From Streptomyces sp. D2-8 (GTDB lineage: Bacteria; Actinomycetota; Actinomycetes; Streptomycetales; Streptomycetaceae), in the NCBI RefSeq assembly GCF_023184515.1, contig NZ_JAAHBP010000009.1, positions 124,001 to 188,000 on the forward strand: a stretch of 64,000 nucleotides of DNA, in the 5' to 3' direction. The notes under the pieces were generated by a model that saw nothing but the letters and a program-made list of their open reading frames with translations, was not told the origin of the DNA and searched no databases. Positions 42,414-50,452 of the stretch are shown here, in pieces. The position numbers and the translations under genes were made by a program. Positions within the stretch are counted from its first letter, which is position 1; each line of letters starts with the position of its first letter.

Positions 42414-42961
42414 CTTGATGATGTCGTCAAGGGCCTTGTTTAGTTCGGGGTCCGTGATGAAGTCGGCGATGGCGTTGATCGCGATGATGCCGTAGTAGAC
42501 GGCGCGGCCGAGGGCAACGGCCGTCTCGATGCCGTGTCCGACCTCCAGGGTGATCTCGCGCAGTTGCTTCTCAGCCTGGTCCTCCAGCTTCTTGATTTCT
42601 GCTTTGGCCCGCGGCGACAGGTTGTCGCTCGATGTGAGGCGTGCCTTGCTGAGAGGAGGTCCGCGTACTGGTTGATGTGCCTTTCGATGTCGGCCTTCAA
42701 GAACGCGTCGTCCCGGTGTTCGTTCGTGGCGGCGTGCGTGCCGTGCGCCACGATCAGCAGCACCGGAATCCCGTAGATGGAGACGCGGCCGAGCTTCGCG
42801 AGACACGTCAGCCGCTTATCCAGGGGCGTGTTGTCGCAAGCGGTCATCGACTTCTTCGCCGATGCCCCGGTCGCCGCCGAGGCGGCGGTCGCTCCGCCGG
42901 TCAGCAGGACCGAGAGGGCCGTGGTCAGGGCGGCCAGTCTGAGAGTGAGGCGGTGCTTCAT
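42414..42961 (-). pseudogene. Secreted helical protein, frameshifted and cut at its 3' end by the IS5 element
   Basis: Minus strand from ATG 42961: signal peptide KHRLTLRLAALTTALSVLLT to ATAASA, then ACDNTPLDKRLTCLAKLGRV, HATNEHRDDAFLKADIERH and NQYADLLS. Near 42655 the frame shifts and continues as SKARLTSSDNLSPRAKAEIK, KLEDQAEKQLREITLEVGHG and INAIADFITDPELNKALDDI, ending at the transposase end near 42412. The joined product is a secreted, charged helical protein of about 180 residues with two cysteines near the mature N-terminus. I do not recognise it. Similar small secreted proteins are common in Streptomyces accessory regions. Confidence 0.65.
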
Positions 42962-43384
42962 TGCTTTTCGCGGTTGGTCGGTCGTCTGTGACACCGCGAG
43001 GAGGGGCAACGAGGACGGGCCCGGCACCGAGGATTCCCACACCTCGGACACATGCTGCGCTTCCCCCGCATATCGCGTGAAGAAGATGTAAGCACACATG
43101 GCGACTCGCTTGTTACTCGCGGGTAGTGATTAAAGGGAGAACTGAGATTGACGCTCGCAAACCGGCCGGACGCCGCCGCGACGCTGGTGGCCGCGCGGTC
43201 GCCGCCCGCGCCCCAGCCAGGTGCCCGGCCCCTCGCTCCGCCACAGGCCGACGCGGTGGCCGTCCGGCAGCGCGGTCAGGGCGGCGATCGTGGGCTGCCG
43301 GCGGTCGACGTGCGGCAGCTTGCCGCGACGCACACGCGGGGGTGCCCATGAACACGTCGGCGAAGCCGAGGGTGTTGGACCCGG
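42962..43384. other. Stretch without intact gene
   Basis: Upstream region of the broken secreted gene plus a GC-rich part (43140-43340) that could be earlier sequence of the monooxygenase remnant, but no convincing homologous block can be read. Confidence 0.4.
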
Positions 43385-43439
43385 TTGAGTGCGAACCGGC
43401 GAAGACCCGCGCACCGTCGCGGTGGGTCACCGCGGTGGC

Positions 43440-43693
43440 CCGGTCGGCGGGCCTGCTGCGTGAGGGTCGTGGGCTCCTGCTCGACCTCGTCCGACCGCGC
43501 GGAGGTCCGCGACACCGCGGCCGCGTGGACCGGACGGGTCAACACCGTCACCGCCCGCACGGACCGGGTGGACGTCGACACGTTGCTCATCCGGCCCGAC
43601 GGCCGTGTCGCCTGGGCCTTGCCTACCGGGCGGAACCTCGACGCCACCACGCTGGTGCGTGCGCTGGGCACATGGTTCGGCCAACCGGCCTGA
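43440..43693 (+). pseudogene. C-terminal remnant of an FAD-dependent aromatic monooxygenase
   Basis: Two frames carry the tail of a PheA/TfdB-like hydroxylase: LLREGRGLLLDLV at about 43452-43490, then after a frame change AAAWTGRVNTVTARTDRVDV and DTLLIRPDGRVAWALPTG to a stop at 43691-43693. This thioredoxin-like tail normally follows about 400 residues of FAD-binding enzyme, absent here. It lies 87 bases before the MMPL gene, which suggests that the transporter once sat beside a tailoring enzyme. Confidence 0.6.
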
Positions 43694-43779
43694 GCACCGC
43701 TTTAACAGTCGTCCAAGGTTCGCTCGGTACGAAGTAGGCGTCCAGACAAGCGATGCAACCCGTATGTAGGAGGCTAGTG

Positions 43780-45930
43780 ATGGCAGTCAACACAGCGCCG
43801 TCCGGGGAAGCGCCGGCCGGTCGGTTGGCAGGCCGGTGGGTGCCGTGGTTAGTGATTGGCTTGTGGCTGGTGCTGGCGGCGGGCATGGTGCCATTGAGCG
43901 GAAAGTTGAGCTCGGTCACCACCGACAGTGCCGTAGACACCCTGCCGGCCGGTGCCGAGTCCACCAAGGTGGCGGTGCTGGACGACAGTCTCCCCGGCGG
44001 CGACAACAACACCTTCGTCTTCGTGTACCACCGCGCCGACGGCATGACCGACGCCGACCGCGCGACGGTCGAGCGCCACTACAACACCCTTGCCAAGCGG
44101 TACCCGCCGAAGGCGACGGCGTCGGCCGGCGAGGACGACGAGGGCTCACCGACGAGCCTCTCCACCGATCGCAAGGCGATGATGTTCACCCTTGAGGTAG
44201 GCACGGCCTACGGCGCACCGGAGGACATCGTCGGCCCGTTGCGTGACGCCGCGAAGGACCGCCCCTCCGGCCTGGAACTCGACGTGACCGGCCCGGGCGC
44301 GATCGACGGCGACATGGACGCCGTCTTCGACGGCATCGACGTGCAGGTTCTCCTCACCACCATCATCGTCGTCACGCTCCTGCTCATCCTCACCTACCGC
44401 AGCCCGGTGTTGTGGATCATCCCGCTGGTGGCCGTCGGCGCGGCCGCACTGACCGCGATGGGGACCGTCTACCTGCTCGTCAAGGGCTTCGGCATCGTGG
44501 TCAACGACCAGAACTCGGCGCTGCTGACGATCCTGGTATTCGGCGTCGGCACGGACTACGCGCTGCTACTCATCGCCCGATATCGGGAGGCACTGCACCA
44601 CCATGAGAACGTCCGGGTCGCGATGGTCCACGCGTTACGCGGCGCGGCGCCGGCCATCGTCGCGTCCGCGGCCACCGTGGTCGCCGGCCTGCTCTGCCTG
44701 CTTGTCGCGGACCTGAACAGCACCAGCGGGTTGGGCCCGATCGGTGCGGCCGGCATCCTGTGCGCGCTGGTGGCCATGCTGACGCTGTTCCCGGCGGTGC
44801 TCGTGGTGCTCGGCAGGCGGATCTTCTGGCCGGCCATCCCGAGGTTCAGCACGGCCGTGGAGGAGAAGCCGGGGCTGTGGGGACGGCTCGGCACCGCCAT
44901 CAGTCGCCGCCGGTGGGTGGCGACGCTCGGCTCGCTCGGAGTCCTCGGCGTGCTCGCCATCGGGCTGGCGGGCAACACCGGCGCCCTGCGGGAGCAGGAC
45001 CAGTTCCTGTCGGCGCCGGAGTCGGTCACCGGCTTCACCGTTCTCCGCCAGCACTTCCCGGAGCTCGGCGGCCAGCCGATGACGATCTTCACGCGGCCGG
45101 CGCACCAGGAGCGGGTGCTCGACATCGTCAAGGACACTCGCGGTGTGGCCCTGGCCATCCCAGAGCAGACCAGCGGTGGCTGGGCCAACATCTCCGTGTT
45201 CCCGAAGGACGCGCCGGACACTGTCGCAGAATACGACACGATCAAGCGGGTGCGCACCGCCGTGCACGCGGTGAGCGGGGCGGAGGCGATCGTCGGCGGG
45301 CCGAGTGCGGAGAACCTCGACACCGAGGTGACCACCAGCCGCGACGAGAAGCTGGTGATCCCGCTGGTGCTCGTCGTCGTCCTGATCATCCTCGGGCTGC
45401 TGCTGCGCGCGATCCTGGCCCCGCTGGTTCTGATGGCCACCGTGATCGTCTCGTTCGCCGCAGCCTTCGGCGGCAGCGTGTTCGTCTTCGACACGATCCT
45501 CGGGTTCAAGGGGATCGACTATTCGGTGCCGCTGCTGGCATTCCTGTTCCTGGTGGCACTCGGCGTCGACTACAACATCTTCCTGGCCAGCCGGGCCCGG
45601 GAGGAGACCGTGCGTCTCGGCACCAGAGAGGGCATGCTCAAAGCCCTCTCGGCTACCGGCGGCGTCATCACCTCGGCAGGCCTGGTCCTGGCGGCCACGT
45701 TCGCGGTCCTCGCCACACTTCCGCTGGTGATGCTGATCGAGGTCGGGTTCCTGGTGGCCTTCGGCGTGCTGCTCGACGCCCTGCTGGTGCGGTCGGTCCT
45801 GGTGCCCGCCCTCACCTTGCTGATCGGCCGGCGGATGTGGTGGCCGAGCCGGCTGTCCCGTCCAGCGGCGGAGCTGCCGGACGGTCAACAGCCGCTCGCC
45901 GACGACGAGGAGCCCGCGCTGCAACGGTGA
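43780..45930 (+). CDS. MMPL family RND-type transporter, one TTA codon
   Basis: 716 residues from ATG at 43780, 6 bases after AGGAGG. It has twelve membrane segments in two halves with large extracellular loops (about 50-180 and 410-530). The proton-relay motifs GVGTDYALLLIARYRE and GVDYNIFLASRAREE, in helices 4 and 10, are intact. Actinobacterial MMPL proteins export lipids, siderophores or antibiotics. Leu286 is encoded by TTA (44635-44637), so expression should need bldA. Neighbours are a monooxygenase remnant upstream and, beyond a strong terminator, a convergent two-component pair that may regulate it. Confidence 0.93.
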   Translation: MAVNTAPSGEAPAGRLAGRWVPWLVIGLWLVLAAGMVPLSGKLSSVTTDSAVDTLPAGAESTKVAVLDDSLPGGDNNTFVFVYHRADGMTDADRATVERHYNTLAKRYPPKATASAGEDDEGSPTSLSTDRKAMMFTLEVGTAYGAPEDIVGPLRDAAKDRPSGLELDVTGPGAIDGDMDAVFDGIDVQVLLTTIIVVTLLLILTYRSPVLWIIPLVAVGAAALTAMGTVYLLVKGFGIVVNDQNSALLTILVFGVGTDYALLLIARYREALHHHENVRVAMVHALRGAAPAIVASAATVVAGLLCLLVADLNSTSGLGPIGAAGILCALVAMLTLFPAVLVVLGRRIFWPAIPRFSTAVEEKPGLWGRLGTAISRRRWVATLGSLGVLGVLAIGLAGNTGALREQDQFLSAPESVTGFTVLRQHFPELGGQPMTIFTRPAHQERVLDIVKDTRGVALAIPEQTSGGWANISVFPKDAPDTVAEYDTIKRVRTAVHAVSGAEAIVGGPSAENLDTEVTTSRDEKLVIPLVLVVVLIILGLLLRAILAPLVLMATVIVSFAAAFGGSVFVFDTILGFKGIDYSVPLLAFLFLVALGVDYNIFLASRAREETVRLGTREGMLKALSATGGVITSAGLVLAATFAVLATLPLVMLIEVGFLVAFGVLLDALLVRSVLVPALTLLIGRRMWWPSRLSRPAAELPDGQQPLADDEEPALQR

Positions 45931-45949
45931 GCGCGGCGGCACGGACGAG

Positions 45950-45985
45950 ATCCGGGACGGGCCCAGGCCCGTCCCGGATTTTTTT
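45950..45985 (+). terminator. Classic intrinsic terminator after the MMPL gene
   Basis: 14-base perfect stem (45950-45963 with 45966-45979, ATCCGGGACGGGCC and complement) followed by TTTTTTT. T-tract terminators of this kind are uncommon in Streptomyces. Confidence 0.95.
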
Positions 45986-46000
45986 CATGGACCCGACGGT

Positions 46001-46178
46001 CGCCGCCCTTTGGTCCTGCGCCACGCGCCGGGCCGGGGTCGGCGCATCGCGGTGTCCTGCCCCGACGGCGAGCCGCGCGGGGCCATGCCCGAGGGCCGCC
46101 GTCCCTTGTCCTGCGCCGCGTCGCAGGGCGGGTCAGCACGCCGCGGTGTCCTCCCCGGCGGTGAGCCGCGCGATCGGG
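46001..46178. repeat. Imperfect duplication of the sensor-kinase 3' end
   Basis: Two units of about 75 bases, offset by 93-95 bases. Matching anchors are GTCCTGCGCC (46013 and 46108), GCGGTGTCCT (46049 and 46143) and GAGCCGCGCG (46070 and 46163). The right unit contains the last codons and stop of the kinase gene; the left is a degenerate copy beyond the stop. Confidence 0.7.
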
Positions 46179-47584
46179 GCGGGCGGGGCCGTGGCCGGAA
46201 GGTCGACCCGAAGCAGCGCGCCACCGCGTGCGGAGCGGGCGACGGTGGCCCGGCCGCCGTGGGCGTCGACGACCCGCTGCACGATCGACAGCCCCAGACC
46301 GGATCCCGGCAACGCCCGGGCGCTGTCGGCACGGTAGAACCGGTCGAACACCCGCGGTACGTCGGCGACGTCGATGCCCGGCCCGGCGTCGTCGACCTCG
46401 AGCACCGCCGACGCGCTCTCGGCACGGAGCCGGACCTGGACCGGCTGGTCCGCGGGGGACCACTTGCCGGCGTTGTCGATGAGGTTGAGCACCGCCCGCT
46501 CGAGCGCAGCGGGACGCCCGCTCACCCACACGGAGGTCACGTCGAGCGCGACCTCGATGTCGGGCACGCGGGAACGTGCCCGGGTCGCGGCGGCCGCCAC
46601 CACGTCGGCGAGGTCGAGCAGCTCGGTGTTCTCGTCACTGACGTCACCGCGCGCCAGGTCGGTCAGCTCGGCGGCAAGGGTGCTCAACTCGGCCACCTGG
46701 GCGCCGAGATCGTTGAGCAGCCGGGTCCGGCTCTCCGCGGGCAGTGCGCTGTCCAGGGTGCCGCGCCGATCGAGCCGGATCAGCAGCTCGACGTTGAGGC
46801 GCAGGCTGGTGAGCGGGGTCTTGAGCTCGTGGGCGGCGTCCTCGGCGAGCAGTCGCTGGGCCCGCCGGGAGTCCCGGAGTGCGGCGAGCATGTCGTTGAT
46901 CGACTGGATCAGCCGCCGGATCTCCCCGCCGCCCTCATCCGGGATGTCGGCGTCGAGATCCCGGGTGTGCGCGACACGTACCGCGGCGGCGGTGAGCCGG
47001 TCGATCGGTGCCAGCCCGGTCCGCGCCACGGTCCGCCCGACAAGGGTGCCGCCGACCACGCAGAGCAGCCCGATCAGCAGCATGCCGAACCCGAACTGGT
47101 TGATCGGGCTGTCGTCGGCGACCTGGGCCACCTGGACCGCGCCGTCGCCTGCCCGCAGCGTGTAGATGAGGTAGCCGTCCTCGTCGCTGTCGTTGGACTC
47201 CATCAGGTCGGCCGACGCGCCCTGCGCCACGCGCCCCGCGTGCTCGCTGACGGGGGGCAGCGCGGGTTGGCCGGCCGGCGTCCGGGTCGAGCCGTCGGGC
47301 AGGATGACCCGCACCAGCCGACCGGTTCCGGGATACGGCGGTAGCTGGACCTGCGCCAGACCGGCGCGCTGCGCGTTCGTCGCCAGGACGCGGGAGTCGG
47401 CGCGTAGCTGATTCTCGGCGGTGTCCCGCAGCTCCCAGTCCAGTAGTTCGCTGGCCACCTGGAAGGCCACGAACACGCTGACCGCGATGGCCGTCGCCGC
47501 GATCACCGTCAGCCGGGTCCGCAGGGACCGCCGGCGCCACCATCGGGTCAGCCGGCGCGGTTCCCGGCCGGCGGGCCTGCTCAC
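46133..47584 (-). CDS. Two-component sensor histidine kinase (MprB-like)
   Basis: 483 residues. The order is basic N-terminus, membrane helix (about 25-45, TVIAATAIAVSVFVAFQVAS), extracellular sensor loop (46-163), second helix (about 164-184), HAMP linker, HisKA with phospho-acceptor His252 in AEDAAHELKTPLTSLRL, then HATPase with LERAVLNLIDNAGKWSP, DDAGPGIDV and GSGLGLSIVQRVVDAHGG. All catalytic boxes are intact. The start overlaps the response-regulator stop by four bases. Pairs of this type in actinobacteria sense envelope stress or cell-wall antibiotics and often sit beside MMPL exporters, as here. Confidence 0.93.
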   Translation of the reverse strand: MSRPAGREPRRLTRWWRRRSLRTRLTVIAATAIAVSVFVAFQVASELLDWELRDTAENQLRADSRVLATNAQRAGLAQVQLPPYPGTGRLVRVILPDGSTRTPAGQPALPPVSEHAGRVAQGASADLMESNDSDEDGYLIYTLRAGDGAVQVAQVADDSPINQFGFGMLLIGLLCVVGGTLVGRTVARTGLAPIDRLTAAAVRVAHTRDLDADIPDEGGGEIRRLIQSINDMLAALRDSRRAQRLLAEDAAHELKTPLTSLRLNVELLIRLDRRGTLDSALPAESRTRLLNDLGAQVAELSTLAAELTDLARGDVSDENTELLDLADVVAAAATRARSRVPDIEVALDVTSVWVSGRPAALERAVLNLIDNAGKWSPADQPVQVRLRAESASAVLEVDDAGPGIDVADVPRVFDRFYRADSARALPGSGLGLSIVQRVVDAHGGRATVARSARGGALLRVDLPATAPPAPIARLTAGEDTAAC

Positions 47585-48273
47585 GGAGGAGTCTCCCGCA
47601 ACGTGTATCCCAGGCCGCGCAGCGTGTAGATCAATCGCGGCTCACCCTCGGCCTCCATCTTGCGGCGCAGGTAGCTCACGTATACCTGGAGGTTGTTGGC
47701 GGTGGCGCTCATGTCGAAGCCCCAGATCGCCTCGAACAGCGCGTCGCGGGTCAGGACCCGGGTCGCGTTGCTCATGAGGACCTGCAGGAGGGAGAACTCG
47801 GTCCGGGTCAGGCGCAGCGGCCGCCCGCCCCGCCACGCCTGGAACCTGTCGGGATCGAGCCGGACGTCGGCGAACGACAGGATCTGCGACTCCCCGTCGG
47901 TCGGCGTGCGCCGGCGTAGCAGGGCCCGCACCCGGGCCAGTAACTCCTCGGTGGCGAACGGCTTGGGCAGGTAGTCGTCGGCGCCCGCGTCCAGCCCCGT
48001 GACCCGGTCGGAGACCTGGTCACGGGCGGTCAGCATCAGCACGGGCAGATCCCGACCCGCGGCCCGCAACCGCCGGCAGGTCTCCAACCCGCCGAGGCGG
48101 GGCATCATCACGTCGAGGATCAGCAGATCCAGCGTGTCGCCGTCGGCCCCACCGACCCCGTCGAGCACGGCGAGACCGTTGGCGACGGTGCTGGTGTCGT
48201 AACCCTCGACCTGGAGCACCCGCTCCAGCGACTCACGGATGGCCGCTTCATCATCCGCGATCATGATCCGCAC
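47581..48273 (-). CDS. OmpR/MprA-type response regulator, one TTA codon
   Basis: 230 residues. The receiver domain has the acidic pair Asp7/Asp8, phospho-acceptor Asp54 (LLILDVMMPRL), Thr82 and Lys104 (LPKPFATEELLARV); the winged-helix output domain has LTRTEFSLLQVLMSNATRVL and YVSYLRRKMEAEGEPRLIYT. Leu111 uses the rare TTA codon (complement at 47941-47943), as does the nearby MMPL gene. It is co-transcribed with the kinase. The region upstream has AACCTGAGGTCAGGATTAGAG near 48328, a likely promoter/autoregulatory region. Confidence 0.94.
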   Translation of the reverse strand: MRIMIADDEAAIRESLERVLQVEGYDTSTVANGLAVLDGVGGADGDTLDLLILDVMMPRLGGLETCRRLRAAGRDLPVLMLTARDQVSDRVTGLDAGADDYLPKPFATEELLARVRALLRRRTPTDGESQILSFADVRLDPDRFQAWRGGRPLRLTRTEFSLLQVLMSNATRVLTRDALFEAIWGFDMSATANNLQVYVSYLRRKMEAEGEPRLIYTLRGLGYTLRETPP

Positions 48274-48480
48274 GCCGGCCCGCCCCCTTCCAGTCGATGT
48301 TTTTTCCGCTCATTGTCCCCGATCAACCTGAGGTCAGGATTAGAGCGTCGCTGGGGACCGCGCTCTTACGGATACCTAAGAGGGCGGTATGAGATCCGGT
48401 AGGTGATTGGTCGTCGCCTGAACGTGTGGGACTGCGGCATCTCAGCCGGTCGGCGGGCTCGGGCGTGCTGGACTGGACAC

Positions 48481-48663
48481 CTGAGTGAGCGCAAGCCCTA
48501 CAAGACCGACCTGTCCGACGGGCAGTGGGCGCTGATCAAGTCGGTGATCACCGCATGGAAGGCCGCACACCCCTCGATCGGCGGCCACCAGGGCCGGTAC
48601 GAGATGCGGGAGATCGTCAACGCGCTCCTCTACCAGGGCCGCACCGGCTGCCAGTGGCTCGCG
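48481..48663 (+). pseudogene. N-terminal remnant of an IS5-family transposase
   Basis: About 60 residues (LSERKPYKTDLSDGQWALIK, HQGRYEMREIVNALLYQGRT, GCQW) match the N-terminal DNA-binding part of Streptomyces IS5 transposases of the DUF4096 type. Homology stops at GCQW, where relatives continue with YLPHD; the catalytic part is gone. It lies less than 100 bases from the tRNA fragment. Confidence 0.8.
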
Positions 48664-48747
48664 AGCAGCGGATTCAGTCCGTTGAGCGAGAGTTGACGGT
48701 CCGACACCTCACGAGGAACGTTTCCGCAGGTCACAGACCTGCACAGG

Positions 48748-48792
48748 TGGGGCGGGTGGGACTCGAACCCGCGGCCGACGGATTACGAGTCC
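48748..48792 (-). tRNA. 3' half of tRNA-Thr(CGU), truncated
   Basis: On the minus strand the sequence runs from GGACTCGTAATCC (loop CTCGTAA, anticodon CGT with U33 and A37) through the variable region and T arm (GTTCGAGTCC) to the acceptor strand CCGCCCCA. The matching 5' half, with D arm and a GGGGCGG acceptor strand, is absent: the preceding DNA is a hydrolase gene fragment. The T stem shows one C-A mismatch. This is therefore not a working gene but the kind of 3' tRNA segment that integrases leave at an attachment site. Confidence 0.8.
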
Positions 48793-48793
48793 T

Positions 48794-49120
48794 TTTCGGA
48801 TCTTCCGATCTGCCCTCGCTCAGCATCCGGGCCAGATTCCGCTGGACGACCAGCCCACCCTGGCTGTGGGAGACCAGCACCAGCTGGGAGAACTCCCCGC
48901 CCTCCACCTCCAGGTAGACCTTCAGGCCCTCGGCGATGTCGTCGTAGTCGGGCACCCGGCGCCACGGGCGCAGGGACACCTTGGGGGAGGCGTACTTGAA
49001 GCGCAGTTCTGCCGCGAACCGCAGCTCCTCGTCCTCGGCGATCCGCCGGGCGAAGTCGTCCCACGTTTGCGGGCCCGACAGAAACCCGTGGACGAAGACC
49101 ACCCCGACGCGGCCTCCCAC
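48794..49120 (-). pseudogene. Truncated alpha/beta hydrolase (N-terminal part)
   Basis: From ATG 49120 the protein begins VGVVFVHGFLSGPQTWDDFA with the oxyanion HGF motif and reaches the nucleophile elbow LVSHSQGGLVVQRNLARML, Ser in SHSQGG. Just after SEGR the frame runs into the tRNA-Thr fragment, so the Asp and His of the triad and the C-terminal half are lost. Relatives are often the hydrolase part of large signalling or defence-like proteins. The break point coincides with the tRNA 3' segment, consistent with deletion or integration at the att site. Confidence 0.75.
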
Positions 49121-49234
49121 TCTTGCCTCCTCGCCACTGTCCGTGTTCCCGCAAGGAGAACCTGCGTTGCGGTCGCAGAGGGTGCCTACCCCAGGCCGGA
49201 CCGGAAGAGACCTCGCAGGACAGCGGTTGCAGTA

Positions 49235-50296
49235 TTAGAAGGGGCGGCGGTACGGGTTCTCGCTCACCCGCTCGTGGATGTCGCGCAGCCACGGCTCGCG
49301 GACGGCGGGCAACCGGGCCAGGGTGTGGAGGAAGATGTGCGGGTCGGGCCGGAACAGGCTGTGCGGGCGGAGCGGCAGGGGGTCGTCGCGCAGGACTCCG
49401 TCGGGCAGGCCGCCGGTCATGGGGACGGGCAACTGCACCTCGTGCCGGGCCAGTTGGAGCCACACGTCGGCGGCCAGCGGCACGGAGTGCGCGATGCCGG
49501 GCGGTGGCTGCCACACCTCTCCGGTGCGCGGGTGCCGGGGGACCAGGGCGATGTCGGGGACGGGGTCAGGGGTGGGCAGGCCCGGCCCCGCCAGGGCGGC
49601 CGACTTCCTCGGGGCACGTCCCGGTGGGAGGAGGAGGTCCAGCACGCGGCGGAACGTATCGGCGAGGAGGCCGTCGGGGACGTCCACCGGCGCACCCCTC
49701 GAGACGGCCAGCAGATGGGCGAGCGCCGCCCCTGCGGCCGCCTCCCAGCGAGGATCCCACGCCCCGCACGGCTCGACGGGCGGGGTGGCCTCGTACTCCT
49801 GCGTCAGCGTCTCCCAGTTCGCCGGTCCGGCGGGACGGTCGGCGGTGAGGATCTGTACCGCGTCCGGGGCGAGCCACACCGCCTGCCAGAACGTGCAGTC
49901 GTCGATGCGGGTCGCCACCGCCCGCCCGCACCGGGCGCAGGCCAGATTGGGGCCGTCCCGCCCGTCCAGCCCGAGGCAGTAGCCGTCGCATCGCTCGAGG
50001 ATCAGGACGGTGCCGCGGACGTCCCCCGGCGTGACGACGACCGCGCCCGACGGCCCGAAGGACAGGGCGGGAACGGGCGCGAACACGCCCCGGGCCGCCG
50101 CCTCGTCCGTCCCGGCCTCGCTCCATGACCGCCAGGGCGGCCCGAAGGGCTCGGAGTCGACGGCGTACGTGCCCGGTTCCATCAGGGCGGGGAGCAGTTC
50201 ATGGCCGTGCCGTTGATGGGCGTGGACGGGAAGCGCCACCCGCGAGACGGGAGCGGTCAGCTCGGCGCCGCACCGCGCGCACGCGAACACCGCCAC
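49235..50296 (-). CDS. Hypothetical protein with two zinc-ribbon-like CxxC motifs
   Basis: 353 residues. The start FACARCGAELTAPV and a second LACARCGRAVATRIDDC at about 119-135 give CxxC pairs that could bind zinc; VLILERCDGYCLGL lies between them. The rest is proline-rich with tryptophan motifs (DDCTFWQAVWLAPDAVQIL, LTQEYEATPPVEPCGAWDP, PLAADVWLQLARHEVQLPV). There is no signal or membrane helix. Codon use is typical and similar whole proteins occur in Streptomyces, but I know of no function. It is divergent from the beta-helix gene. Confidence 0.75.
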   Translation of the reverse strand: MAVFACARCGAELTAPVSRVALPVHAHQRHGHELLPALMEPGTYAVDSEPFGPPWRSWSEAGTDEAAARGVFAPVPALSFGPSGAVVVTPGDVRGTVLILERCDGYCLGLDGRDGPNLACARCGRAVATRIDDCTFWQAVWLAPDAVQILTADRPAGPANWETLTQEYEATPPVEPCGAWDPRWEAAAGAALAHLLAVSRGAPVDVPDGLLADTFRRVLDLLLPPGRAPRKSAALAGPGLPTPDPVPDIALVPRHPRTGEVWQPPPGIAHSVPLAADVWLQLARHEVQLPVPMTGGLPDGVLRDDPLPLRPHSLFRPDPHIFLHTLARLPAVREPWLRDIHERVSENPYRRPF

Positions 50297-50452
50297 CTAC
50301 CTGCCCCCCTGATCCCCTGGGCCACAGCCACGGGGATTATGACGACACCGTGGCGGACCGCCAACCGCTTTTCGCCCGCCGTGGCGTCGGCACCGGACCG
50401 GCAATCGCCGACTTTCTGTTATCGGCCGCCCGCCGCCCGCGTCTCCCCTCTC

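Noticed and set aside
48796..48812. TCTTCCGATCT, an 11-base match to a common sequencing-adapter end, right beside the tRNA fragment/hydrolase junction
   Set aside because: Too short to call an artefact, and the bases on both sides do not continue the adapter. Still, the junction should be confirmed with raw reads before the att-site reading is relied upon.
48700..48830. Complete tRNA gene
   Set aside because: No D arm or 5' acceptor strand complementary to CCGCCCC is found upstream of the anticodon arm, so only the 3' half is present.
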